Shown: positions 1 to 8,300 of the stretch, piece after piece
How the letters are laid out: every line of letters begins with the position of its first letter
Numbering within the stretch: the stretch's first letter is position 1
The notes under the pieces: model-generated
What the model saw: only the letters and a program-made list of their open reading frames with translations
What the model was told of the DNA's origin: nothing
Databases searched by the model: none
Origin: an uncultured Phenylobacterium sp.
GTDB taxonomy: Bacteria > Pseudomonadota > Alphaproteobacteria > Caulobacterales > Caulobacteraceae
Assembly: GCA_945952175.1 (NCBI GenBank)
Contig: CAMFHW010000104.1
Span: forward strand, 1-10,300
Direction: 5' to 3'
Length of the DNA: 10,300 bases
Program-made: the position numbers and the translations under genes

Positions 1-270
1 GTGGTGAGGAGCGTGAATGGGGGGGGGGGGGAGGCCGGCATCTCGGGCTTCGAGTGGAAGACCATCCCGCAAGGGGCGGCGACCTCGCTGTGGGCCGGGG
101 TGGTCGCCAATATCGACGAGGTGGGCGGGCTCTATTGCGAGGACTGCCACCTGGCCGAGGTGATCGACAGCGAGGATATCCGCGGCGGCGTGCGGCCCTA
201 TGCGATCGACCCGGACAACGCCAAGGCCCTGTGGGCCAAGAGCGAGGAGATGGTGGGCGAGCGGTTCTAG
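1..270 (+). CDS. Short-chain dehydrogenase/reductase, C-terminal fragment
   Basis: This is the 3' end of a gene whose start lies before the window; the frame is open from base 1 and stops with TAG at 268-270. The visible residues include GFEWKT, then QGAATSLWAG, then GGLYCEDC and GVRPYAIDP, ending in LWAKSEEMVGERF. This run is characteristic of the C-terminus of classical SDR oxidoreductases of the retinol-dehydrogenase/protochlorophyllide-reductase-like group, which are NAD(P)-dependent and usually cytoplasmic. The Rossmann core and the YxxxK active site are outside the window, so the substrate cannot be inferred. The first about 10 codons (VVRSVN followed by four glycines) do not look like the family and contain a 13-G run at 19-31. 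The frame before that run may therefore be wrong, either from a sequence error or a real frameshift. The family call rests on codons after the run and is fairly secure; the upstream residues are not. Confidence 0.75.
   Translation: MVRSVNGGGGEAGISGFEWKTIPQGAATSLWAGVVANIDEVGGLYCEDCHLAEVIDSEDIRGGVRPYAIDPDNAKALWAKSEEMVGERF
19..31. repeat. Homopolymeric G13 tract
   Basis: Thirteen consecutive G residues lie inside the reading frame of the dehydrogenase fragment and encode four glycines. Such a tract is prone to slipped-strand length change, and also to base-calling or gap-filling error. It is the only homopolymer of this size in the window. Confidence 0.9.
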
Positions 271-278
271 GGCTCCCT

Positions 279-476
279 CCGCTCGTCCCGGCGAATGCCG
301 GGATCCAGATCGGAAGCCTCGACGCGTCCGTCATTTGAACCACGAAGCGCACGAAGGACACGAAGGGCCGGTGCTCACTCTTGGTGTGCTTCGTGTCCTT
401 TGTGGTGAAATCGACGACCTGCGGCCTGGGCGCCGCGCCATGTGATCTGGGTCCCGGCATTCGCCGGGATGAGCGG
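279..476. repeat. Nested inverted-repeat element in intergenic DNA
   Basis: The 222 bases between the dehydrogenase and the GGT-like gene contain no credible gene but two nested inverted repeats. The outer arms are 279-311 and 444-476; they are reverse complements with few mismatches. Each carries its own hairpin: 287-302 has CCCGGC, loop GAAT, GCCGGG, and 453-468 is the same on the other strand. The inner arms are about 338-365 and 389-408: CACGAAGGACACGAAG at 350-365 pairs with CTTCGTGTCCTTTGTG at 389-404 with one mismatch. The inner motif resembles a dispersed repeat that produces spurious 'HEGHEG' peptides in many bacterial genomes (recollection, not searched). Both flanking genes end here (+ strand from the left, - strand from the right), so the hairpins could end transcription in both directions, although no T-tract follows them. 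Confidence 0.85.
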
Positions 477-492
477 CGGGAGGGCGTCTTCC

Positions 493-2160
493 CTAGAACC
501 CCATCGCCAGCCCTTCGCACCGGGTGTCGGAGCCGGCGCAGAGGACGCCGGTTCCAGGGTCGCGGGCTATGGCCTGGGCGGCGCCGCCGGCGCCCCAGCC
601 GCCCATGCGGCGGATGCGGTGGCCGCGGGCCTCCAGCTCGGAGATGGGGCCGTCGCCCAGGCGGGTTTCGACCTGCAGTTCGAAGGGGTTGGGGCGGGTG
701 TGCGGGTCGGTGCCCGGCCAGACCGTCCAGCGCGGCGCGGCGATGGCGGCCTGGACGTCGAGGCCGCCGTCGATGATGGCGCTGAGCACCTGCAGGTTCC
801 ATTGCGGCTGGCCGTCACCACCGGGGGTGCCGCCGACCAGGACGGGCGTCCCCGCCTCATCGGCCACCAGCCAGCAGTTCAGGGTGTGCATGGTGCGCCG
901 ACCGGGCACGAAGCGGTTGGGGTGGCCCTCGTCCAGGGTGTAGCCGCGGCCGACGCGGTTGTTCATCAGGACGCCGGTCTCGCCCGCCACCACGCCGGAG
1001 CCGAAGGCGCTGGAGACCGACTGGATCAGCGAGACCATCAGGCCATCGCCGTCGACCACGCAGAGATAGGTGGTGTCGCCGTCGGTGAGGCCGCCGGGCG
1101 GGACGGCCTCGGCCGCATGGGCGAGATCGAGGCGGGCGAAGCGCTTTTCGCCCCAGGCCTTGGAGATCAGGGTGTCCAGCGGGGTCGGGCCGGTGAGCGG
1201 GTCGCGGGCGTAGCCCAGGCGGTCGGCATAGGCGAGCTTCAGGGCCTCGGCCAGGACGTGGACGGCGGCGGCGTCGCGACGGCCGAGGTCGGCGGAACGC
1301 ACCTGCTCGATGATGTTGAGCGCCTCCAGCAGGATCAGGCCCTGGGTCGGCAGGCCGGTCTGGAAGACCGTGCGGCCGCGATAGGTGGTGGAGATCGGTG
1401 GGGCGACGACCGTGCGGTGGCCGGCGAAGTCGGCGGCCGACAGCAGGGCGCCGGCGGCGGCGAGGCCGGCGGTGATCTCGCGGGCCAGGGCGCCGCGATA
1501 GAAGCTGTCCGGCCCCTCCGAGCAGATGCGGCGCAGGGTGTTGGCGAGGCCCTCCTGGCGCAGGATCTGGCCGACGCCGGGGACCTGGCCGCCTGGCAGG
1601 AAGACCTCGGCCGACGGGCCATGCCGGGCGAGCTGGCCGGCCTGGTCGGCGATGGCGGCGGCGCCATAGGGGCTGAGCGGATAGCCCTTGTCCGCATGGC
1701 CGATGGCCGGTTCGGCCAGTTCGGCGAGGGGCTTGGATCCGAAGCGGGCCAGGAGCGCGGCATAGGCGTCGACCATGCCCGGCACGGACATGGAGAGCGG
1801 TCCGCGCAGGGACAGGCGCGGGCCGTGCGCCGTCTCCTCGCCGCCGGCGCGCATGATCTCGACGGTGGCGGCGCTGGGCGAGATCCCGCTGCCCAGGAAG
1901 GAGACCGGCTCGCGGCCGGGACCGTGGACGATGGCGAAGAGGTCGCCGCCCAGGCCGCACATCTCGGGCATGACCACGGCGGCGCAGAGGCCGGCCGCGA
2001 CGGCGGCGTCCACGGCGTTGCCGCCGGCGCGCAGGATGTCGAGGCCGGCGGCGACCACCAGGGGGTGGGCGGCGCAGACCATGCCGCCGGTGGCCATGAC
2101 CGGGCTGGGCGTGCGGCGCCGCAGGACCTCCTGGGCGTCGGGCGGCGGGAATCCGAGCAT
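493..2160 (-). CDS. Gamma-glutamyltransferase-family Ntn hydrolase, divergent substrate site
   Basis: The 555-residue protein has the full GGT fold and is expected to self-cleave into large and small subunits. Family signatures are the N-terminal AAGLDILRAGGNAVDAAVAA (about 37-56), MCGLGGD (67-73), PGMVDAY (127-133) and the processing site GDTTYLCVVDGDG. Thr363 aligns with the catalytic Thr391 of E. coli GGT. FGSGVVAGETGVLMNN (386-401) and GGTPGGDGQPQW (443-454) complete the small subunit. Three residues that hold the glutamyl group in E. coli GGT are not matched: the Arg114 region (FREMAP) reads LGSGISP (about 89-95), Asn411 aligns with Ser383, and Asp433 falls in VGRG (403-406). No signal peptide is visible, so the protein is probably cytoplasmic, unlike periplasmic GGT. 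It is better described as a GGT-like acylase or amidase (YwrD or oxamate-amidohydrolase-like) of unknown substrate. The ATG is preceded by GAGG with 5-base spacing. It is divergent from the acyltransferase and stands alone. Confidence 0.9.
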   Translation of the reverse strand: MLGFPPPDAQEVLRRRTPSPVMATGGMVCAAHPLVVAAGLDILRAGGNAVDAAVAAGLCAAVVMPEMCGLGGDLFAIVHGPGREPVSFLGSGISPSAATVEIMRAGGEETAHGPRLSLRGPLSMSVPGMVDAYAALLARFGSKPLAELAEPAIGHADKGYPLSPYGAAAIADQAGQLARHGPSAEVFLPGGQVPGVGQILRQEGLANTLRRICSEGPDSFYRGALAREITAGLAAAGALLSAADFAGHRTVVAPPISTTYRGRTVFQTGLPTQGLILLEALNIIEQVRSADLGRRDAAAVHVLAEALKLAYADRLGYARDPLTGPTPLDTLISKAWGEKRFARLDLAHAAEAVPPGGLTDGDTTYLCVVDGDGLMVSLIQSVSSAFGSGVVAGETGVLMNNRVGRGYTLDEGHPNRFVPGRRTMHTLNCWLVADEAGTPVLVGGTPGGDGQPQWNLQVLSAIIDGGLDVQAAIAAPRWTVWPGTDPHTRPNPFELQVETRLGDGPISELEARGHRIRRMGGWGAGGAAQAIARDPGTGVLCAGSDTRCEGLAMGF

Positions 2161-2316
2161 GGTGGCCTCATCTCTGCTGGAAGCGCGTCAGGCTGCACCA
2201 GATGCGCCTAGTCCGTCACGGGAATCCGCAACGACCCGGCTATCGCGGGTGGAGAGCCGCCTCGCAGGGCGATCGTCCATGGGCTAGCCATGGCCAAGGT
2301 TGCAGGGGGCAAGACC
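2161..2316. other. Divergent intergenic spacer between GGT-like and acyltransferase genes
   Basis: This 156-base spacer must hold the promoters of both flanking genes, which read away from it. I could not identify a convincing -35/-10 pair on either strand. A near-palindrome centred on GCTAGC with CCATG/CATGG arms lies at 2277-2293. AGGGGG at 2304-2309 is the likely ribosome-binding site of the acyltransferase. Confidence 0.4.
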
Positions 2317-3459
2317 ATGGCCGTCGAGGAGCGCGAGGAGCGCGGCCTGCTGGACGCGGCGCGCTGGGTGAGCGCGATAGCGGTGGCGGTGGGCCACACC
2401 TGGGGCCTGTTCGTGCGCCAGGCGCCGGGCTACCTGCCCGACCTGCTGGCCGGCGCCGGCCACTATGCGGTGGTGATCTTCTTTGTGCTGAGCGGCTATC
2501 TGGTGGGCGGCGGGATGCTGGCGCGGCGGGATGGCTTCGACCTGCGCCGCTATGCGATCGCCCGGTTCTCGCGGATCTATATCGTGCTGATCCCCGCCCT
2601 GCTGCTGGCGGCGGCGCTGGACGTGACCGTGCACGGCTTCGACGCCGCCAATCCGATCTATGCCAGCCACTGGCCGGGCGGGGTGATGGGCGAGGTCCCG
2701 GTGTTCGACCGCTATGGCGCGCATGAGATCGCCGCCAGCGTGCTGTCGCTGGAGGGCTTCGTCGGCGCGCCGATGGGCTCGGCCGGGCCGCTGTGGTCCC
2801 TGGGCTTCGAGTGGGTGTTCTACTTCGCCTTCCCGGCCGTGATCCTGGGCGCGGGCGCCGTCGCGCGGCGGCTGAAGGCCCCGGAGACCCTGGCGGCGGC
2901 AGGCGCGGTGCTGGCGGCGGCGGCCCTGCTGGCCCTGGACCACAAGCTCTATCTGGGCCTGCTCTGGCTGATCTGGTGCGGCGGGGCCCTGGCCAGTCGG
3001 CTGGCGGCGGGGGGCCTCGTGCCGGCGGGGTTGCGGTGGCTGGGCCTGCCGGTCTGCGCGGCGGGCGTCCTGATCAGCCCGCTGATCGGCTACCGGCTGG
3101 CCGACCCGCTGATCGGCTTCGGATTCGCCTTCTTCCTGAGCGCCTGGCCGAAGGGCGAGACGGGGCTCAACGCCGCGGCGGACCTGAAGCTCGCCCAGCA
3201 TTCCTACTCGCTCTATGTGATCCACCTGCCGGTGGTGGCCTTCGTGGCCTTCCTGTTCTACCGCGCCCACCTGCTGACCGCCGCTCAGCTCGCGCCGGGG
3301 CCGCTGGCCTTGCTGGAGGTGACCGTCGCGCTCGGCGCGGCGGCGGCCGCGACCATCGCCTTCGAGCGGCTGTTCGAGCGGCGCACCGACGCCCTGCGGA
3401 CCCTGCTGCAGCGGGTCACGGCGCCCCGAAAGCCGGCGGCGCAGGCCAGCCGCGCCTGA
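2317..3459 (+). CDS. Membrane acyltransferase-3 (OafA/YrhL-type) family protein
   Basis: This 380-residue integral membrane protein has about ten hydrophobic segments. It carries the acyltransferase-3 hallmark Arg-X10-His in the first membrane segment (Arg16, His27), then FFVLSGYLVG (55-64), LWSLGFEWVFYFAFP (159-173) and YSLYVIHLPVV (297-307). It ends with a basic cytoplasmic tail. The family moves acetyl or other short acyl groups across or at the inner membrane onto surface polysaccharides, lipid A parts, peptidoglycan or small molecules. There is no SGNH hydrolase domain attached and no polysaccharide gene nearby, so the acceptor cannot be named. I chose the ATG at 2317 because AGGGGG lies 7 bases upstream. 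An in-frame ATG at 2290 would add nine residues (MAKVAGGKT) but has no clear ribosome-binding site. The next gene is 123 bases downstream and appears to be separate. Confidence 0.9.
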   Translation: MAVEEREERGLLDAARWVSAIAVAVGHTWGLFVRQAPGYLPDLLAGAGHYAVVIFFVLSGYLVGGGMLARRDGFDLRRYAIARFSRIYIVLIPALLLAAALDVTVHGFDAANPIYASHWPGGVMGEVPVFDRYGAHEIAASVLSLEGFVGAPMGSAGPLWSLGFEWVFYFAFPAVILGAGAVARRLKAPETLAAAGAVLAAAALLALDHKLYLGLLWLIWCGGALASRLAAGGLVPAGLRWLGLPVCAAGVLISPLIGYRLADPLIGFGFAFFLSAWPKGETGLNAAADLKLAQHSYSLYVIHLPVVAFVAFLFYRAHLLTAAQLAPGPLALLEVTVALGAAAAATIAFERLFERRTDALRTLLQRVTAPRKPAAQASRA

Positions 3460-3582
3460 AGCTCCACCACACGCCCAAGGCGAAGCTCGGCCCGATTCAG
3501 GCCCAAAGCGCGCCCCGCCCAGGCCGCAAAAGTCGTTACGATCCCTAATCCGGGGGAGGCCTCACGCACACACGGAGACCTC

Positions 3583-4026
3583 ATGCGCTCAATTCTCACC
3601 TTCGGGGCGGCCGTCCTGGCCCTCTCGATCGCGGTTCCGGCCGCGGCCCAGACCACCACCTCCCAGACAACCAACTCGAAGGCGCCGCCGACCGCCGGCA
3701 CGGACGCCGCGCCACCCGCCGGCGATCCGGCTTCGGCCCCGGCGACCGCGCCCAGCGGCACGGGCACGGACGCCAGCGCGACGGCCTCGACCCTCGCCGT
3801 CGGCCTGTCGGTGAAGGACAACACCGGGGCGACCATCGGCCAGGTCACCCAGCTGAAGCCCGACGCGGCGGGCAAGCAGGTGGCGACGATCAAGATGGGC
3901 TCCGACACCTTCGCGGTGGACGCGGCCAACCTGGCCGTCCAGGACGGCTCGGCGGTGATCAACGCCACCCAGGCCGAACTGCAGGGCATGATCAAGAAGT
4001 CGGCCCCGCCCAAGAAGGGCGGCTGA
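3583..4026 (+). CDS. Small exported protein with Thr/Ala/Pro-rich linker, function unknown
   Basis: The product is 147 residues. Residues 1-22 form a clear Sec signal peptide: Arg3, a hydrophobic stretch 4-18, and PAAA-Q with likely cleavage after Ala22. Residues 23-70 are a low-complexity linker rich in Thr, Ala, Pro, Ser and Gly. Residues 71-141 form a compact domain with alternating beta-type segments (LAVGLSVKDNTGATIGQVTQL, then VATIKMGSDTFAVDAANLAV). The phrase 'V-K-D-x-x-G-x-x-I-G-x-V' resembles PRC-barrel-like domains, but that is only a by-eye resemblance. The tail is basic (KKSAPPKKGG). It is probably periplasmic. The ATG is preceded by GGAG with 5-base spacing. There are no cysteines, so it is not a lipoprotein. 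The gene is followed at once by a strong terminator and is likely its own transcription unit. I do not recognise a function. Confidence 0.82.
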   Translation: MRSILTFGAAVLALSIAVPAAAQTTTSQTTNSKAPPTAGTDAAPPAGDPASAPATAPSGTGTDASATASTLAVGLSVKDNTGATIGQVTQLKPDAAGKQVATIKMGSDTFAVDAANLAVQDGSAVINATQAELQGMIKKSAPPKKGG

Positions 4027-4049
4027 TCGGTCGACCCAAGGCCTGTCGG

Positions 4050-4083
4050 AAACCCCCCGCGTCGCCCTGGCGCGGGGGTTTTT
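4050..4083 (+). terminator. Rho-independent terminator, probably bidirectional
   Basis: Left arm AAACCCCCCGCG (4050-4061) pairs with CGCGGGGGTTT (4071-4081), with one bulged C and a 9-base loop, followed by a run of five T (4079-4083). It sits 24 bases after the stop of the exported-protein gene. The last T abuts the folP stop codon (4084-4086), so it also serves folP from the other side, where the AAA at 4050-4052 gives a short U-run. It separates two converging genes. Confidence 0.9.
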
Positions 4084-4890
4084 CTATGGGCGGGCGGCGT
4101 CGATGGCGGCCCATACCGCGAGCGCCTGGCGCGTCTCCGCCACGTCGTGGACGCGGACCGCGGCGACGCCGGCCGCCGCGCCGGCCAGGGCCGCGGCCAG
4201 GGAGCCCGGCAGGCGGGAGGCGGCGTCGGCCTCGGCGGGGTCGAGCTTGCCGATGAAGCCCTTGCGGCTGACGCCCAGCAGCACCGGGAAGCCCAGGGCC
4301 ACGACCCGGTCGAGATGGGCCAGGAGGGCGAGGTTGTGATCCAGGGTCTTGCCGAAGCCGATGCCCGGATCGAGCCAGATGCGCTCGCGGGCGATCCCGG
4401 CGACGATGGCCGCCTGGGCGCGGGCGGCGAGGAATCCGCAGACCTCGGCGACCACGTCGCCATAGCGGGGCGCCGCCTGCATGGTGCGTGGCTCGCCCTG
4501 CATGTGCATCAGCATGACCTCGCAGCCGAGCTCGGCGGCGGTCTCCAGGGCGGCGGGGGCGGTGAGCGCGGCGACGTCGTTCCAGATCGCGGCGCCGGCC
4601 GCGACGGCGGCGCGGGCGACGGCCGGCTTCATGGTGTCGACGGAGATGGGGATGTCGCTCTCGGCGCGGATCGCTCCGATCAGCGGCACGACGCGGGCGA
4701 TCTCGGCGTCGACGGGCACGGGATCGGCGCCCGGGCGGGTCGACTCGCCGCCGATGTCGAGGATGTCGGCGCCCTCGCCGATCAGGCGCCGGGCATGACA
4801 AAGGCCGGCTTCGAGGGTGTCGAACCGGCCTCCGTCGGAGAAGCTGTCGGGGGTGGCGTTCACCACCCCCATGATCTTTGGACTCCGCAC
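4084..4890 (-). CDS. folP: Dihydropteroate synthase
   Basis: The 268-residue cytoplasmic enzyme joins 6-hydroxymethyl-7,8-dihydropterin pyrophosphate to p-aminobenzoate, making dihydropteroate in folate synthesis; it is the sulfonamide target. All the family blocks are present: MGVVNATPDSFSDGG (7-21, with Asn11 for Mg/pyrophosphate), GGESTRPGA (47-55), SVDT (83-86, Asp85), NDV (104-106), LDPGIGFGK (173-181, Asp174), GVSRK (206-210, Lys210) and RVH (246-248). Length is normal for the family (about 270-280). The start is a GTG at 4890-4888, only six codons before the first motif and one base after the ftsH stop. There is no strong ribosome-binding site of its own, so translation is probably coupled to ftsH. 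The ftsH-folP order is also known from E. coli, but there is no glmM after folP here. Nothing suggests a drug-resistant Sul-type enzyme; it looks like the native chromosomal gene. Confidence 0.97.
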   Translation of the reverse strand: MRSPKIMGVVNATPDSFSDGGRFDTLEAGLCHARRLIGEGADILDIGGESTRPGADPVPVDAEIARVVPLIGAIRAESDIPISVDTMKPAVARAAVAAGAAIWNDVAALTAPAALETAAELGCEVMLMHMQGEPRTMQAAPRYGDVVAEVCGFLAARAQAAIVAGIARERIWLDPGIGFGKTLDHNLALLAHLDRVVALGFPVLLGVSRKGFIGKLDPAEADAASRLPGSLAAALAGAAAGVAAVRVHDVAETRQALAVWAAIDAARP

Positions 4891-4891
4891 C

Positions 4892-6775
<1,884 letters not shown>

Positions 6776-6896
6776 AATGGTTCAGATCGCCTCGGATTAG
6801 TCCGCACTAGACCAAGATAGGTGGGCGGCAGGTGTGTCGCTAGCAAGGCGCATGCCGCGCGACGCAAGATCGCGCCTCAGCCTTAAAAGACCATAA
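6776..6896 (-). promoter_or_regulatory. Probable ftsH promoter region (boxes not resolved)
   Basis: Because the rpsU terminator ends upstream, these 121 bases should carry the ftsH-folP promoter. On the minus strand there are several CTTG-like hexamers and a GCTAGC, but none at consensus spacing for the housekeeping or heat-shock sigma factor. Only the location is supported, not the boxes. Confidence 0.35.
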
Positions 6897-6926
6897 CAAA
6901 AAGGCCGCGCGGTGTCCGCACGGCCT
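6897..6926 (-). terminator. Rho-independent terminator of rpsU
   Basis: Reading the minus strand, AGGCCGTGCGG (6926-6916), a 3-base loop ACA, and CCGCGCGGCCT (6912-6902) form an 11-bp stem with one G-T pair, followed by TTTTTG (6902-6897). It lies 26 bases after the rpsU stop and about 120 bases before the ftsH start, separating the two transcription units. Confidence 0.92.
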
Positions 6927-6952
6927 CCCGTCTCGGCATGGAATGCCTGAAC

Positions 6953-7186
6953 TTAACGCGCGGGCTTCTTCGGCGCGGCGATCAGGCCTTCGCGCTGGGC
7001 GCGCTTGCGGGCCAGCTTGCGGGCGCGACGGACGGCCTCGGCCTTTTGGCGGGCGCGCTTCTCCGACGGCTTTTCATAGTGCACGTGCCGCTTCATTTCG
7101 CGGAACGAGCCCTCGCGCTGCATCTTCTTCTTCAGCGCCTTGAGGGCCTGATCGACGTTGTTGTCGCGGACGAAAATCTGAACCAG
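6953..7186 (-). CDS. rpsU: 30S ribosomal protein bS21, apparently started at a CTG codon
   Basis: bS21 binds near the mRNA exit platform of the small subunit and helps initiation. The sequence VQIFVRDNNVDQALKALKKKMQ, then FREMKRHVHYEKPSEKRAR and a very basic tail ending APKKPAR, is the standard alphaproteobacterial form. E. coli bS21 begins M-PVIKVRE, which lines up residue for residue with M-VQIFVRD if CTG at 7186-7184 is the start. AGGAG (7199-7195) lies exactly 8 bases before that CTG. The in-frame alternatives are GTG (7204), which overlaps this ribosome-binding site and has none of its own, and TTG (7249), which would add 21 residues (SVRRRSERKAERER...) absent from the family. I therefore choose CTG, giving 77 residues. 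The identity of the gene is certain; the start codon is inferred. It diverges from the COQ9-family gene and ends at its own terminator. Confidence 0.93.
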   Translation of the reverse strand: MVQIFVRDNNVDQALKALKKKMQREGSFREMKRHVHYEKPSEKRARQKAEAVRRARKLARKRAQREGLIAAPKKPAR

Positions 7187-7194
7187 AGGTCTCT

Positions 7195-7199
7195 CTCCT
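7195..7199 (-). promoter_or_regulatory. Ribosome-binding site deciding the rpsU start
   Basis: AGGAG on the minus strand is the only strong Shine-Dalgarno match near the 5' end of rpsU. Its 8-base spacing points to the CTG at 7186-7184 and excludes the upstream GTG, which it overlaps. Confidence 0.75.
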
Positions 7200-7352
7200 G
7201 TCACCCGTTCCCGCTCGGCCTTCCTCTCGGAGCGGCGGCGAACGGACAATAGTCTAGTCCCCCGCAGGCGGGCCTGCCGGGTCTGCGCGCGGCGGGATAG
7301 CCGAAGAGGCGGGCCATCTCAACGGCGGACACACGAGAATCTCCGCTCTAAT

Positions 7353-8009
7353 ATGGCCTCCATGGACATGGCGAGCGACACCGCGAAGACCGATTGGGCC
7401 AGCGAGACCGAGCAGGCCCTGCTGGACGAGGCGCTGAAGCTCGCGCCCATGCGCGGCTGGACCTGGCCGATGGCGCGGGCCGCCGGCGCGGCGATCGGCC
7501 TGACCGGGCCGGAGACCGAGCTTCTGATTCCGCACGGACCGGCGGACCTGGCCGCCCTCCTGTCGCGCCGGCATGACGCCAAGGCCCTGGCCTCCCTGGC
7601 CGATCCGACGCCGCTGAAGATCCGCGGACGCATCCGCGCGGCCGTAGGGGCGCGGCTGGACGCGGCGGCGGCCGACGAGGGCGCGGTGCGCCGCTGGGCC
7701 GGCTGGCTGGCCCTGCCGCTGAACACGCCCCTGGCGCTGCGACTGGTCTGGGAGAGCGCCGATCAGCTCTGGCGCTGGGCGGGCGATACGGCGACCGACG
7801 AGAACCACTATTCCAAGCGCGCGATCCTGGCCGGGATCCTGATCTCGGCGCTGGCGATCCGGCTGCAGGCCGGCGAGGCCGAGGCCATGGCCTTCGTCGA
7901 CCGGCGGATCGAGAACGTGATGGCCTTCGAGCAGTGGAAGGCGACCCTGAAGCCGGCGGACCACCTGCGCGAGGTGGCGATGGCGCTGGCGAAGCTGCGG
8001 TATAGGTGA
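7353..8009 (+). CDS. COQ9-family protein, ubiquinone biosynthesis
   Basis: The 218-residue protein belongs to the COQ9 family, whose members bind lipids and assist the hydroxylation and deamination steps of ubiquinone synthesis at the membrane. In eukaryotes COQ9 partners COQ7. Residues 18-50 (ETEQALLDEALKLAPMRGWTWPMARAAG) correspond to the TetR-like N-terminal helices. The C-terminal signature is LRLVWESADQLWRWAGDTATDENHYSKRAILAGI (129-162), matching the family's D-x5-D-x-x-x-Y-[ST]-K-R block. A last amphipathic helix (about 172-200) is expected to touch the membrane. Length is typical. Three in-frame ATGs (7353, 7362, 7368) compete; none has a strong ribosome-binding site, so the start is uncertain by up to five residues. 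Divergence from rpsU is, as I recall, a common alphaproteobacterial arrangement. The TetR-like fold does not imply DNA binding here. Confidence 0.9.
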   Translation: MASMDMASDTAKTDWASETEQALLDEALKLAPMRGWTWPMARAAGAAIGLTGPETELLIPHGPADLAALLSRRHDAKALASLADPTPLKIRGRIRAAVGARLDAAAADEGAVRRWAGWLALPLNTPLALRLVWESADQLWRWAGDTATDENHYSKRAILAGILISALAIRLQAGEAEAMAFVDRRIENVMAFEQWKATLKPADHLREVAMALAKLRYR

Positions 8010-8057
8010 GACCGCCTCGTTATTGAGGAGCGGCGGCTTTCGCCAGTGAGGCCTCCT

Positions 8058-8197
8058 TTCCCTTCTCCCCTTGCGGGAGAAGGTGGCCTGCGAAGGCAGG
8101 CCGGATGAGGGGGCTTCTGCCTATCCGGAGAAGCCAGCGCGGCCCCTCACCCGACCCTGCTCCGCAGGGCCACCCTCTCCCGCGAGGGGAGAGGGCA
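8058..8197. repeat. Large palindromic intergenic repeat, copy A
   Basis: This 140-base element has four local hairpins. H1 is 8061-8069 with 8075-8083; H2 is 8085-8091 with 8096-8102 (loop GAAG); H3 is 8155-8160 with 8164-8169 (loop TCC); H4 is 8173-8181 with 8187-8195. GGATGAGGGG (8103-8112) can pair with CCCCTCACCC (8143-8152) across a 30-base centre. The left half is also nearly the reverse complement of the right half, so the whole element can form one long cruciform. It is related to the copy at 9181-9344. It lies between two genes in the same direction and may weaken read-through, although no U-run follows. The type resembles dispersed palindromic repeats of alphaproteobacterial genomes. 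Confidence 0.9.
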
Positions 8198-8300
8198 AGA
8201 ATTCGGGTCGCCGCTCTAGATCCAGCACGCCACAGGCCGGCGCTTCCCTTTCGTGGCGTCAAAGGTCGATGGTGGGCGCAAAGACCCTGGGAGAACCGCC
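8198..8300 (+). promoter_or_regulatory. Leader region of the crotonase-family gene
   Basis: These bases follow palindromic repeat A and precede the start codon. An inverted repeat ACGCCAC (8227-8233) / GTGGCGT (8253-8259) with a 19-base gap could be an operator or an RNA hairpin; nothing identifies a binding protein. GGGAGA ending 6 bases before the ATG at 8301 is the ribosome-binding site. No clear promoter boxes were seen. Confidence 0.4.

Noticed and set aside
338..410. Possible small gene encoding an 'NHEAHEGHEG' peptide
   Set aside because: The peptide is the translation of one arm of an inverted repeat, not a coding sequence.
442..2211. A 589-codon open frame on the + strand opposite the GGT-like gene
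   Set aside because: Its product is Gly/Ala/Asp/Arg-rich with no domain, and it mirrors the codon bias of a clear conserved gene on the other strand. Long antisense frames are expected at this GC content.
2277..2293. Near-palindrome CCATG...GCTAGC...CATGG as an operator
   Set aside because: It is short and off by one base, and there is no adjacent regulator gene. Chance cannot be excluded.
2284..3270. A 328-codon open frame on the - strand opposite the acyltransferase
   Set aside because: It is Arg/Gln/His-rich without a domain and is antisense to a well-supported membrane protein.
6776..6896. Heat-shock sigma promoter for ftsH
   Set aside because: CTTG-like hexamers exist on the minus strand, but no partner box lies at acceptable spacing.
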